From: Mucilaginibacter inviolabilis | Lineage (GTDB): Bacteria > Bacteroidota > Bacteroidia > Sphingobacteriales > Sphingobacteriaceae | DNA: 64,000 bases | Assembly (NCBI RefSeq): GCF_011089895.1 | Contig: NZ_JAANAT010000001.1 | Location: 1,426,001 to 1,490,000 of the forward strand | Reading direction: 5' to 3' | Shown here: one piece after another, positions 27,127 to 36,636 of the stretch | Position numbering within the stretch: the first letter of the stretch is position 1 | Layout of the letters: each line of letters starts with the position of its first letter | Notes under the pieces: model-generated | Seen by the model: the letters and a program-made list of their open reading frames with translations, nothing else | The model's database searches: none | Told to the model about the DNA's origin: nothing | Made by a program: the position numbers and the translations under genes

Positions 27127-27315
27127 GATTACTTGGAGGATCAAAGTGAGCAAAAAACATATCCTGAAAATAATGGTCAATTAATGACAACAAAAAAATC
27201 GCACAATGAAATTTATATATAAATTAATTTATTAGTCTAAGTATTAATAAGATGAATTTTGTAAATATTAATTTGATTACTAAGTTTAGGAGATATTTAA
27301 ACCTGTCACATTATA

Positions 27316-30300
27316 ATGCAAATTAAATTCGATAAGAAAGTTTCCGATAAGAATATCGATCAAATCCTAGGCGAACTTTACACGTCACTACAACAGAAGA
27401 AAAAAACCTCTTATTTTTTTGATTTCAGTGATGTCGAATACATTGGCAATCAGGAATTATTAATTTTCACCGGCATTTTTCAGATATTTTACCAATCCGG
27501 CATTCCTTTTAAAATTAACTTTTTCAAAAGTGACGCAAACCCCTTTCAGGCACCTGAACGTAATCAAAAACAGGTAATTCAAATATGGGACGTTTGGCGA
27601 ATTTATCAGATCGTCGACCAACACGACTATATTAAGATTTTCGGAGTCGATGGAAATATCATTCATAGATTGAAGAGACATTTAAACTATTATCCAAAAG
27701 CCGGAGAGATATACAGCAGAAATGAGATTACGCCATTTTTCACATTGCCCTTTTATAATAATTATCGACCAGAAGATATTCAAGATGTCATAGATAAAGT
27801 TTACAGATTAAATAAAGCTACAGAAGAGATATTAGGTACTGCCGGTTGTTCCCATCCTTTCACAAGTAAGTCGCTTAGTAATATAATTACTGAAGAGCTT
27901 TACACAAATTTTCTTGATCACTCTATCCGCTCTTCGATACCAGGAGCCGTAAATCTCGCGTTCATGAGCATATCGTTCCGACCTGCTCTGGCCAATGACA
28001 TGGATTTTCCTAAACTCCAGAGAACAAAAAAATGGAATTTTGAAACAGAGGCGTTGCCGGAAATGAAGGATTTTTTTTTCAATAACAAGAAAGAAATTTT
28101 CAAAAATCAACCATACGTCGAGTTTTCATTTTTGGATTTTGGCGCTGGTATCGTTCATACCCTTAAAGATGAATTTGAAAAAAATATTCATACAGCAGAA
28201 GAGAAAGATATACTATTTTATGCTTTTCAACATGACAGCTCAAGACATCCATTAACGGAACGAATCATCCCAAGAGGGTTGTTTGATGCGCTGGTTATTG
28301 TCAAAAGGTATAATGGTATGATGATCGCCAGAAGTAACGATTCTTGTGTGATATTCGATTTTTCAAATACCAGCTCAATTAAATCGGCTTTTCGCAAAAT
28401 TGATTACGGAACGCATTATTTCCCCGGGTCATTGATCAGTATCTATTTGCCAGCTGTAAAAAACCAGGCGTTGTTGGATGTATCATCGATTCGTCCGGAG
28501 TTTGAGTTCAAAAAAGTTTCATTTGGGCATAAACGCTATTTAAACCTATCCAAGATTACCGAGCAACTCACACTTAAAAAATTAGATCTATACGATAATG
28601 TACTGAAGGAGTTAAAGCGTTTAATTAAAAAGGAAACAGCAACAACACTATTCTTCTTTAATTTCTCTGGTTTTGAATTAATCCAACGTCGTGTAGTCAA
28701 AAAAATCATATATTTTTTGCTATCGGATTATGCAATCAATTACCAAATCAACTTTATAGTTCTAAACCCGCCCCCCCAAACTTTTATTGATGAGTTTAGC
28801 AATGAGCTGATGCAACTTAATGTCGCAGTTAAAAATTATAAAATTCACCCTTTGCCGCTGATAAAGATCGCTGAGAATGAAAAAGGATTGCACATCGATT
28901 GGCTTGGGGTCTATTCGCAAAATGACAAACAAAAGTTGAATGATCTTCTGTTCGATGATTTTATTTTAAAACGTGACGAGTTTGCAGATCCACATAATGC
29001 TACCGGTCACTTAAATTGTTTTGATAAACAGGGGAATTTACTTACCAATTTTCCCGGCCGTACAGAGTTATTAAAAATTTTCAAGGAAGCGGATTCAATT
29101 GGAGTAACATTTGAAATAGAACGTTTATTGGACAAATACAAGACAATTCGTTACGACGATAAAAAACTTTTATACCTCTGTAGTGGTAACTATTATCAAA
29201 AAGAATACGCCGAATTATCAAACTTGTTAAACGACAAGACCGACTGTAATCTGGTTTGCCACTTTCTATTTCAGCGCATTCAGATCGCAATTGGCGATCT
29301 CAAGGACTGTGTATTCATCGGCATCACCTCTGCTAGTGGTAAAATACTAAAAAGCCTGATCCGAATGAAACGGATAAAAGAAAGCGCCGTTCTTTTGATA
29401 GACAATTATGAGAATGTCGAAAGTGAGCTCGTTCCCGAATTGTTACATCCCGAAAATAAATATTTACTTATTTGCGATGTGCTCTCAACCGGTAAATTAT
29501 GTCAACGAGTAGACACTATGTTAAAGGTTGCCGGAAGTAAACTTCATGGAATAGGTGTCATAGTTAATATACTCAGTGATGAATTTCCCGCTACTCAGCA
29601 TTTTAAAAGTTTATTTTCAGGAAAAATCGCGAGTCTTTACGATTTTGAAATTAAAAAATATTATAAAGAAAAAATTGAAAACGAGATTGAGACTCGAGAG
29701 CTAATTAGAGTAAATCCACATACTTCTCTTCCTGTTATGATCAGTATCGAACAAACGAGGTATTTTGATACGGTACTATATCATTCAAAAAACGATTACA
29801 AAAAGTCTAATCAACAGATCATACTTAAAAATGAATTCCTTGATGGTATAAGCGAAGATGCAGTTACAATTGGATTTCGCAAATTTAATAATGTTATCCA
29901 TCCTTACTTTTTTGAAACGCCGGCGATATTATCCGGTATGAAACTTCAGGATCTTGTTGATATCTTTAAAAAGATCAACTTGCCGCAATTGCAAACGGAC
30001 AAAATACAGGTATTTTATCCACGAGGTTCTGGTATCGAAACATTTGATTTCAAATTATTAAAAGAAGCTCTGAAAAATCATGCCATCGAAGAAATTGAAA
30101 TTGAACGATTTGGCACCAGTGAAGGTTGGAAATTTCCGCATAATGCAACTTACTTAAGCAATAAAATAGAAGATAATATCTGTATGGTGCTGGATGATGG
30201 GTCATGCTCAGGTGATTCTTTAATCCAAATGATTGATGAGATTGCTTTTTATCAAACACGGGAAATCGTATTGCTTTGTTTTATTGGGAGAGTTAACGAC

Positions 30301-32067
30301 CATAAGCGCGAATTCTTTTCCAGATTGGCGGAGATTAAAGTTAAGGACGGCCATACCATTCCACTATCTGTATATTTCGTAAGTCATTGGCACATTCCAA
30401 CCTACTACATGGATGACAACCCAAACTCAAAAGAATTGGGGTGGCTCGACGAGGTACTCGAACTTCAAAATGTTCCTCACCAAATTGCTGAATTAGCTGA
30501 TAAGATCAGGAAAACAATCGTTCCGAAAAATGCTAAAACATTCACCGATTATAAATACTTGCCTAAAATAAAGCACAAAGAGAAGTCTGAACGCAAAGTA
30601 CCCAAAAAAGCCATACTCTTAGTGCGTGAAGAGGTCGGCAAGATTATCGGCTACCGACTATACCGTGAAAGCTTTAGCTTTTTTAATAATTTCATAAAAA
30701 AATACCACAAAGTATATCCGTCCGAGGAAAGGTATAAGGAGATCGAATTGCTTTGTGCAACATTTGTTTATGAGCCATATCTTTATGATAAGATTGCCAA
30801 TATTATGCCAGACGTGGCTGAGCGAATTGAAACGTTTGTCAAACTGGTGATCTCGGATATGCACCTGTTTTACGACCTCCTCACCTATACATGGAATAAA
30901 AAAGACATTATCCATTTGTTTTTCATCGCTTTCAAAGGGAAACGCTTGGTAGATGAACTGACAATCCCAATGTTTAAACAATTGTTAGATTTTTCTAATG
31001 ATAAATCTCTTAGTTTAAATTATATTCTTTATAAGTTACTTTACTATTTTCCGTTGAAGGTATCCCAGGTAGAAGAAAAGCCTTTTGCTACCGACATCAA
31101 GGAACTGATGGAGCAGGCTATTGAGGCGAAAGTTGGCCAAACCAAGGAGTTGAAAAAATTCCTGAACTTCATTTCGACGCTCCCGGTTGGCCAAGATTTT
31201 CATTCCCAATTGAACGGTGTACGCTTGAATTATGAAAGGGATATCTCACCTGAATCACACACTGGGAAAGTTTCGTTCAATCATACGGTTTCGCTGATAA
31301 TTGCAAAAATGCGAATTGGCATCAAAGTTATAGAGGATGGCAGCCAGCTACCAGATGTCTTGCTCAAAGAGATCCAAAACGCTTGGTTTGGCATCATTGA
31401 ATTCGTTAAGCCCATTATGACTTTTTGTATAAGTTTTAATGGATTCCTTAAACCATACCCCTACCTTAATTTGTTGAACAACCTAGAAACCAGCGTAGAA
31501 TCCTCGGTGCGTACAATGGTTGGATTTAATGAAAAAGTCATTATATCGCTGGATAGCAACTTCAGTGAAGTCAGCCTTCTAAGACAAGCCGTAACCAATA
31601 TGATGAATATACAAAACCAAGTAGAAGTCGGCTCTATCTTTTCAAATCTGGTACGTCAGCCTTTTACAAATTTAAAGCAGCTTGTGGAGCATATGGCAGA
31701 ACAAATAGGCCTATATCACTCTAATATTCAGATATTTGGATCGGATATCCTTAATGACAATCTGTCCATTGACATACCTCAAGGTTATTCAGAAATCTTA
31801 ATTACCAAGGAGGTTCCGATGAATATTCGGAACCATGCCGATAAGACGTTACCAGTAAAATTTAATATAAGCCGTATAAATCAAGATTATTTGACCATAC
31901 ATATCGAAAATAAGATAACGCCTACTCCTTACAAGAACAGCAATGGTGAAGGCCTCAAATGTCTAGGATGGTTACGGGATTTTGAACCTTTTGGATTCGG
32001 CTATGAATCAAAAGAAGATCATACCACATTTTTTCAAACCCTAACCTTTAAAGTCAATGAACACTAA
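27316..32067 (+). CDS. Giant STAS - GHKL ATPase - STAS - (PRTase-like)x2 - GHKL-like protein, probable conflict-system sensor
   Basis: 1,583 aa, no family name recognised. Visible order: a STAS-like strand-helix unit at about 30-65 (TSYFFDFSDVEYIGNQELLI); a GHKL ATPase-like domain with N-box IITEELYTNFLDHS (about 190-203) and G1 box FLDFGAGI (D274); a second STAS-like unit at 443-500 (TLFFFNFSGFELIQRRVVKK); a phosphoribosyltransferase-like PRPP loop ICDVLSTGKL (719-728); a second one VLDDGSCSGDSL (958-969); an all-helical stretch; and a C-terminal GHKL-like piece (LLRQAVTNMMNIQNQ and LTIHIENKI...GEGLKCLG). Strongly AT-rich compared with dnaE2 next door. Its last 11 bases overlap the nucleoside-phosphorylase-like gene, so the two work together. 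Orphan PRTase domains can make or sense nucleotides; the activity is unknown. Confidence 0.65.
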   Translation: MQIKFDKKVSDKNIDQILGELYTSLQQKKKTSYFFDFSDVEYIGNQELLIFTGIFQIFYQSGIPFKINFFKSDANPFQAPERNQKQVIQIWDVWRIYQIVDQHDYIKIFGVDGNIIHRLKRHLNYYPKAGEIYSRNEITPFFTLPFYNNYRPEDIQDVIDKVYRLNKATEEILGTAGCSHPFTSKSLSNIITEELYTNFLDHSIRSSIPGAVNLAFMSISFRPALANDMDFPKLQRTKKWNFETEALPEMKDFFFNNKKEIFKNQPYVEFSFLDFGAGIVHTLKDEFEKNIHTAEEKDILFYAFQHDSSRHPLTERIIPRGLFDALVIVKRYNGMMIARSNDSCVIFDFSNTSSIKSAFRKIDYGTHYFPGSLISIYLPAVKNQALLDVSSIRPEFEFKKVSFGHKRYLNLSKITEQLTLKKLDLYDNVLKELKRLIKKETATTLFFFNFSGFELIQRRVVKKIIYFLLSDYAINYQINFIVLNPPPQTFIDEFSNELMQLNVAVKNYKIHPLPLIKIAENEKGLHIDWLGVYSQNDKQKLNDLLFDDFILKRDEFADPHNATGHLNCFDKQGNLLTNFPGRTELLKIFKEADSIGVTFEIERLLDKYKTIRYDDKKLLYLCSGNYYQKEYAELSNLLNDKTDCNLVCHFLFQRIQIAIGDLKDCVFIGITSASGKILKSLIRMKRIKESAVLLIDNYENVESELVPELLHPENKYLLICDVLSTGKLCQRVDTMLKVAGSKLHGIGVIVNILSDEFPATQHFKSLFSGKIASLYDFEIKKYYKEKIENEIETRELIRVNPHTSLPVMISIEQTRYFDTVLYHSKNDYKKSNQQIILKNEFLDGISEDAVTIGFRKFNNVIHPYFFETPAILSGMKLQDLVDIFKKINLPQLQTDKIQVFYPRGSGIETFDFKLLKEALKNHAIEEIEIERFGTSEGWKFPHNATYLSNKIEDNICMVLDDGSCSGDSLIQMIDEIAFYQTREIVLLCFIGRVNDHKREFFSRLAEIKVKDGHTIPLSVYFVSHWHIPTYYMDDNPNSKELGWLDEVLELQNVPHQIAELADKIRKTIVPKNAKTFTDYKYLPKIKHKEKSERKVPKKAILLVREEVGKIIGYRLYRESFSFFNNFIKKYHKVYPSEERYKEIELLCATFVYEPYLYDKIANIMPDVAERIETFVKLVISDMHLFYDLLTYTWNKKDIIHLFFIAFKGKRLVDELTIPMFKQLLDFSNDKSLSLNYILYKLLYYFPLKVSQVEEKPFATDIKELMEQAIEAKVGQTKELKKFLNFISTLPVGQDFHSQLNGVRLNYERDISPESHTGKVSFNHTVSLIIAKMRIGIKVIEDGSQLPDVLLKEIQNAWFGIIEFVKPIMTFCISFNGFLKPYPYLNLLNNLETSVESSVRTMVGFNEKVIISLDSNFSEVSLLRQAVTNMMNIQNQVEVGSIFSNLVRQPFTNLKQLVEHMAEQIGLYHSNIQIFGSDILNDNLSIDIPQGYSEILITKEVPMNIRNHADKTLPVKFNISRINQDYLTIHIENKITPTPYKNSNGEGLKCLGWLRDFEPFGFGYESKEDHTTFFQTLTFKVNEH

Positions 32068-33412
32068 AAATATATATCTATTCGTTTTTGATACTCCGGA
32101 AAATTTCGAGAGCTCCAAACAATTTCTAGGACAGCCAGGTGTTAATTTTAAAGACATTATTTGTGTCGACACTTATACTACATTTAAACAAGAATTCGAT
32201 AAACGTGATGATGATGATCATATCTTTCTCGCGGTTCATGTTTTTTTTACTGAAGGCATCAGTGGAATCCGAAGGTTCGCCGCATCTAGCGTGCTAAAAA
32301 ACTACAAAATAGGCTATGCTTATATCTCTGATGGCGATGCGAATACTATTAAAAAAGAAATGACCGATCGAGGGTTTGATTTTGCTCATATCTATAAATA
32401 CCATGAGGTTGAAGCAAATCTGGATGAGGACAAATTCACCGCTTATACGAAACAGGAAATTTTACAACTTGCCCAAAAGAATACTATTGCCAATCTGCCC
32501 CTTAATGGTCATCCGCAATTTCAATATGCAATTATCACCGCACTTTATAAAGATGAATTTCAAGAACTTGAAAAGATATTCGACTTCCCTGCCGATGAGA
32601 CAATCAAAACGGATACAAAGCATTACCACGTAGGGTATCTTAAGTCAAACCGCCAGAAGAAAGTAATTGCTTCATTTGCGACAGCTGCAGGTATGATTGA
32701 CAGCGCCATCATTGCTACCCAAATGTTAGAGTTTTTTAGGCCTGAGTTTCTGGTCATGACGGGAGTTTGTGGAGGTTCGGTTGATTACAATTTTGGAGAT
32801 GTCATTATCGCTAGTCCTATTTTTGCTTATCAAAAAGGTAAAGTTTCTGATATTTTAACCGTGAATGCAGATAAGAAAAAGATCAAAATAAATCTTTACG
32901 ACCAAAATCAGCAGATAGTAGACTATGAGCACCTTTATGATCAAGAAGGTAACCAAGTTGTTATTAGTGTCGAACGGTTTACACCAGACAATGATGCAGC
33001 ATGTGAACTTGCAATAGGGATAATAGATGTGCTAAATCCCAAACTGGAAAGCATTAGACAAAAAATGAATGCAAATATTAACTCAACTTTCGTATTCGCT
33101 CAAGAAAAGCACATTAAAGTTGAAATTGCACCTATGGCCTGCAGTACCATGGTAATTAATAAAGAAGGCTATTTCGAGGACACTATTAAAACAATTAATC
33201 GTAAAACGGCAGCAGTGGAGATGGAAAGCTTTGGCGTAGCTCGTGCGTGTAAATTCGCCAACGGCGGAAAAACTAAGTTTCTAATTTTCAAATCCGTTAT
33301 GGACCATACATTCAATAAATCGGATAATGTAGATGGTGTTAATTGGAAGAAGTTCGCTGCCTATACTAGTGCTCAGTTTCTATATCATCTGTTAAATGAT
33401 AACATTATTTAA
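32057..33412 (+). CDS. Receiver-like domain fused to MTAN/purine nucleoside phosphorylase-like domain
   Basis: 451 aa. Residues 1-140 have a receiver-like alternation (IYLFVFDTPENFES...IICVDTYTTFKQEF...KIGYAYISDGD) without a full phospho-acceptor set. Residues 155-450 are the nucleoside phosphorylase/MTA-SAH nucleosidase fold: MTGVCGGS (236-241), AVEMESFGVA (386-395, nucleoside binding) and KSVMDHTFNKSDN with catalytic Asp at about 416. Such domains cleave N-glycosidic bonds of nucleosides and are known as effectors in bacterial conflict systems. Overlap of 11 bases with the STAS/GHKL/PRTase giant suggests a sensor-effector pair. Confidence 0.75.
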   Translation: MNTKNIYLFVFDTPENFESSKQFLGQPGVNFKDIICVDTYTTFKQEFDKRDDDDHIFLAVHVFFTEGISGIRRFAASSVLKNYKIGYAYISDGDANTIKKEMTDRGFDFAHIYKYHEVEANLDEDKFTAYTKQEILQLAQKNTIANLPLNGHPQFQYAIITALYKDEFQELEKIFDFPADETIKTDTKHYHVGYLKSNRQKKVIASFATAAGMIDSAIIATQMLEFFRPEFLVMTGVCGGSVDYNFGDVIIASPIFAYQKGKVSDILTVNADKKKIKINLYDQNQQIVDYEHLYDQEGNQVVISVERFTPDNDAACELAIGIIDVLNPKLESIRQKMNANINSTFVFAQEKHIKVEIAPMACSTMVINKEGYFEDTIKTINRKTAAVEMESFGVARACKFANGGKTKFLIFKSVMDHTFNKSDNVDGVNWKKFAAYTSAQFLYHLLNDNII

Positions 33413-33533
33413 CAGACGATATATTTCCTTTCTTTAATTAAAAAAACATTACACTAAGTAGAAAATGAAGAATATTGGATGGGTTACAAATAATATTTAA
33501 ATATCTACCTTTACAGTCTAAACCTCAATTCAA

Positions 33534-34319
33534 ATGCAAGTAGACGGAAGGGCTTATGAAAAAGATTGGCCCAACTTACCCATCAAACATCTCATATTAG
33601 CCGATAAGGATTTCATTGTTTTTCTGGACGAACAATTTGATGTGGATTGGTCGACAACAGATGATTTCGATCAAAGATCACAAACGGAGGAAGAAAAGAA
33701 ACAACTGAATTTTATTCTTAATGAAATGGCTAACGTTGAGAGTTATCCTTGTCACGATATTTCCAACCACATCATTATTAGCTTTAAGCGACAAATAGGC
33801 GAATCACTGGTTCGCGCTTTCGAAAAAGACTTTGATAACGCAAGGTTGATGATAAAGCAAGCAAAAAGGTATATTATCGATAGAAATATGGAGCAATCCA
33901 GATATATGTATCTATATGCATGCGGAATTGCGACTTTAATTTCAGGCATTTCAGGTGTATTACTATGGCTATTAAGAAACCCAATAATTGGTTTAACAGG
34001 GGAAACGATGTTTTTTGCCTTACTTTCCTGCCTTGTCGGTGCATTTGGTGCGTTCTTGTCCGTAATTTTAAGAATAGGAAAAACCAATCTCGATTTTAAT
34101 GCAAGTAAAAAACTTCATTATATGGAAGCTATTAGCAGGATAATTGCCGGAATGATTTGCGGTTTCCTAATAGCATTGTGTATTAAAGCTGGAATTATAT
34201 TACCGATTTTCAATAAGATTGAATCTACACATTTAGCGATGGTGCTTGGAGGCCTAATAGCAGGATCGAGCGAGCGATTAGCACCATCAATTATTAAAAA
34301 ATTTGACAGTTCTAAATAA
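33534..34319 (+). CDS. Four-TM membrane protein paired with caspase-like protease
   Basis: 261 aa. Soluble N-terminal 125 residues, then membrane helices at about 126-147, 157-180, 202-226 and a short one at 234-246. The soluble part is acidic and helical with no recognised fold. A -7-like box TACCTTTA lies at 33506-33513. Stop and the caspase-like start are 2 bases apart. By analogy with other two-gene protease/membrane-protein defence pairs it may be the pore-forming partner cut by the protease, but that is inference. Confidence 0.65.
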   Translation: MQVDGRAYEKDWPNLPIKHLILADKDFIVFLDEQFDVDWSTTDDFDQRSQTEEEKKQLNFILNEMANVESYPCHDISNHIIISFKRQIGESLVRAFEKDFDNARLMIKQAKRYIIDRNMEQSRYMYLYACGIATLISGISGVLLWLLRNPIIGLTGETMFFALLSCLVGAFGAFLSVILRIGKTNLDFNASKKLHYMEAISRIIAGMICGFLIALCIKAGIILPIFNKIESTHLAMVLGGLIAGSSERLAPSIIKKFDSSK

Positions 34320-34321
34320 AC

Positions 34322-35053
34322 ATGATCAGGAGAGCTCTAATTATTTATTGCGATAATACGCAAAGTGGTGAATTGACTGGTGCAATAGCTGACAACAAAA
34401 ATTACCAGGAATTTTTACAAACAAAACTAGGTGGAGAATGGCATGACAATGAGATCGAATCTCTTAGGAATCCCACCGCAATAAGGATTAAGCAAAAAAT
34501 TAATAATTTCCTTAATGGAGCAGATTATACCTTCATCATTTTTAGTGGGCATGGTTTTACAGCGATAGAAAATGATGCACAATATTTGGAAGTTTCAGGC
34601 GGAGATATAGTATTATATGATCTGAAAACAAATGCGAGGAGGCAAACTGTAATTTTAGATGCCTGTCGTGGATTTGACTCAGTCAATAATGAATTGTTGA
34701 AAAGCCTTGATGAGACAGCATTTATTGGTACTATATCATCAACCAGACAGTTATTTGATCGGGCAGTTTTGAGTGCTGAAGCTGGTTGGAGTATATTATT
34801 TTCGGCTGATGTTGATGAATCCGCCGTAGATACCCCAGAGGGTGGCGGTTATCTTTTTTCACTAATAAAAGCGGCTGAAATTTGGTCAGAAACTGATTCT
34901 CGTCAGTTGATCTTGCCTTTAAATTCTGTCCATTTGTATGCAACGACTTATTTAAATACACATTTTTACACGACCCAAAATCCAGTCATGTTAAAGGAAA
35001 GGCGACGGAATTACTTCCCATTTGCAGTAAAATTTGTGAATATTACTGGCTGA
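34322..35053 (+). CDS. Caspase-like (peptidase C14) protease
   Basis: 243 aa. The catalytic pair is clear: His77 in FIIFSGHGF and Cys115 in TVILDACRGF, the order and spacing of the metacaspase/caspase fold, preceded by the ADNKNY and IKQKINNFL elements. No prodomain or sensor is fused, so a partner must control it; the four-TM protein 2 bases upstream is the obvious one. Caspase-like proteins act in several bacterial abortive-infection systems. Downstream 35054-35160 holds a weak hairpin and T-run facing the convergent sigma gene. Confidence 0.85.
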   Translation: MIRRALIIYCDNTQSGELTGAIADNKNYQEFLQTKLGGEWHDNEIESLRNPTAIRIKQKINNFLNGADYTFIIFSGHGFTAIENDAQYLEVSGGDIVLYDLKTNARRQTVILDACRGFDSVNNELLKSLDETAFIGTISSTRQLFDRAVLSAEAGWSILFSADVDESAVDTPEGGGYLFSLIKAAEIWSETDSRQLILPLNSVHLYATTYLNTHFYTTQNPVMLKERRRNYFPFAVKFVNITG

Positions 35054-35160
35054 TTTAGATGGTGAATAAAATACTCCGATAATACGTTGGTTTAATAAGT
35101 TACTGTTGTTATTAACTTCCTAATAGACATTTTTTTCAAAAGAATCGAAGAATTTAAACA

Positions 35161-35760
35161 CTAAGTCAAGTGCTTAATTAATTCTGAAGCTACCACAAAA
35201 ATCACAAACTCTCGATTTAAGTTGAAGTATTCTTTAACAGTTTTATTTGCTTTAACAATCTGATTGTTGATTGTAGATGTGGAGATACCTAGCAAATTGC
35301 TAACTTCTTCATGAGACTTACCTTGCAGTTTGCATAGTATATAAACCTGTTGCCTTTGGGTTGGCAAGCATTCAATGGCCTTTTGCAGCATGGCATTGGT
35401 TTCCTTGGCTATGATTAGCTCTTCCGCATTAGAATCATAATCTACATAATCCGATATTAACTTGTCAATTAGTCGAGCGTCTTTAGCTACTGTTCGGAAA
35501 TATGAATAAACAATATTCTCTGCAACTTTATAGAGAAATGATTTAAAGGAGCCTTCTAAACTGATCTTTTCCTTTCTCTCCCATATTTTCATAAAGAGAT
35601 CCTGCAATAACTCCTCGGCAATCTCCTCATCTTTTACCAGTCGAAGGATGTTTCTATATAAAGGCTTACTAAACTTATCGTATAAAATAGTAAACGCCTC
35701 TTCGCTTCCTTGTTGAAGCCGCTGAAGTAAAAGATTAAGATTTTCTTTGTCCGCTATCAT
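35161..35760 (-). CDS. ECF-type RNA polymerase sigma factor
   Basis: 199 aa. Region 2 (FTILYDKFSKPLYRNILRLVKDEEIAEELLQDLFMKIWERK) and region 4 (LPTQRQQVYILCKLQGKSHEEVSNLLGISTSTINNQIVKANKTVK) are complete, as in Bacteroidetes FecI-like sigma factors. A FecR-type gene normally follows; here the next gene is the convergent caspase, so it is an orphan. The FecR at 19086-20132 lacks its sigma, and this could be its partner. The upstream side holds an unusually structured non-coding segment. Confidence 0.88.
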   Translation of the reverse strand: MIADKENLNLLLQRLQQGSEEAFTILYDKFSKPLYRNILRLVKDEEIAEELLQDLFMKIWERKEKISLEGSFKSFLYKVAENIVYSYFRTVAKDARLIDKLISDYVDYDSNAEELIIAKETNAMLQKAIECLPTQRQQVYILCKLQGKSHEEVSNLLGISTSTINNQIVKANKTVKEYFNLNREFVIFVVASELIKHLT

Positions 35761-35824
35761 AGCTTTACCCTCTTGAATTTATATCAATGGCAAGCCTTTT
35801 AGAATTATTGGACGGATATTGAAT

Positions 35825-35975
35825 AAACAATAGGGCCGGTAACCCGCAAAGTCTATTGTAGCTAGGCTCTGGTAAGCCAACCATATCTTTTCGAAATGGT
35901 CCTCAACAATAGACATAAGCGAGCACCAGCCCTATCACTTGTATAGGGTAGTGATGCTACACTTACGCTCGCTGA
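35825..35975. ncRNA. Strongly structured non-coding segment upstream of the ECF sigma gene
   Basis: Between 35761 and 36204 there is no gene, but 35825-35975 has dense pairing. ACAATAG (35827-35833), GTCTATTGT (35851-35859) and ACAATAGAC (35906-35914): the middle copy can pair with the first (7 bp) or third (9 bp), but not both, as in a switch. Also ACCAT/ATGGT at about 35880-35900, CCCTAT/ATAGGG (35930-35948) and AGCGAGC/GCTCGCT (35918-35924 with 35967-35973). It could be a small RNA or a 5' leader of the sigma mRNA (minus strand). Direction is unknown and no known RNA family was recognised. Confidence 0.45.
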
Positions 35976-36180
35976 GATTAAATTTACCAGATTTAGCTGC
36001 GAGGCTCGTATGCAATACTTATCTGTTTAGATTAGATTGCAAAAGTATGTTATTTAAATTTGTTTAAAACTTACTCAAATTTAATAAAAACAATGTAATA
36101 AGACAATTTAATTAGTTTTTACATTTTTATATTAACCTTTTACATTAATTTCTAAAAAAAGTCAGTTAATTTCTGCTTGT

Positions 36181-36188
36181 TATATTTG
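36181..36188 (+). promoter_or_regulatory. Bacteroidetes -7 box for the small HTH gene
   Basis: TATATTTG is an exact TAnnTTTG match 16 bases upstream of the ATG of the XRE-type regulator. No good TTTG at the usual -33 distance, so the box alone is the support. Confidence 0.4.
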
Positions 36189-36204
36189 TTTTACGTCAAT
36201 AAAA

Positions 36205-36411
36205 ATGAGTAAAACAACCTATAATCGAATTAAATCTGTCTTGGCCGAGAAAGGAAAAAGTAACAAGGATTTAGCCGATTCTTTAAACATTGCTCCAGAA
36301 ACTGTTTCCAGTTGGTGCACAAACTCTGCACAGCCATCCATTAAGCGATTGTTTGAAATTGCTAATATATTAGATGTTGAGGTTAGGTTACTATTAATCT
36401 CAACTAAGTAA
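36205..36411 (+). CDS. Small XRE/HTH regulator
   Basis: 68 aa, essentially one Cro/CI-type helix-turn-helix: SVLAEKGKSNKDLADSLNIAPETVSSWCTNSAQPSIKRLFEIANILDVEVRLLL. It is a single-domain DNA-binding protein, likely a local regulator for the neighbouring accessory genes. It stands alone with 225 bases of non-coding DNA after it. Confidence 0.85.
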   Translation: MSKTTYNRIKSVLAEKGKSNKDLADSLNIAPETVSSWCTNSAQPSIKRLFEIANILDVEVRLLLISTK

Positions 36412-36636
36412 TAACTCGGCTCATTAATAAATTATTTATTTAGCGGTTTCAGACCGACATTGTCCAAGTAAATAACAATACTCACCTGAAAATTAAAAGC
36501 TTACAGAGATAGAATTGTAACTTGAGGGTGTGTTTTTTAATTTTAAGCTTAAAATGTCTGCGTATCAATTAATTTATGAAACCAAACGTGAAAAAATCTT
36601 AATTTTACGTAGCCCCTATCACTAAAATACGTTTCA

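Noticed and set aside
35761..36204. Retron msr-msd or tRNA-like explanation for the structured segment
   Set aside because: No reverse transcriptase nearby and no tRNA cloverleaf or CCA could be drawn.
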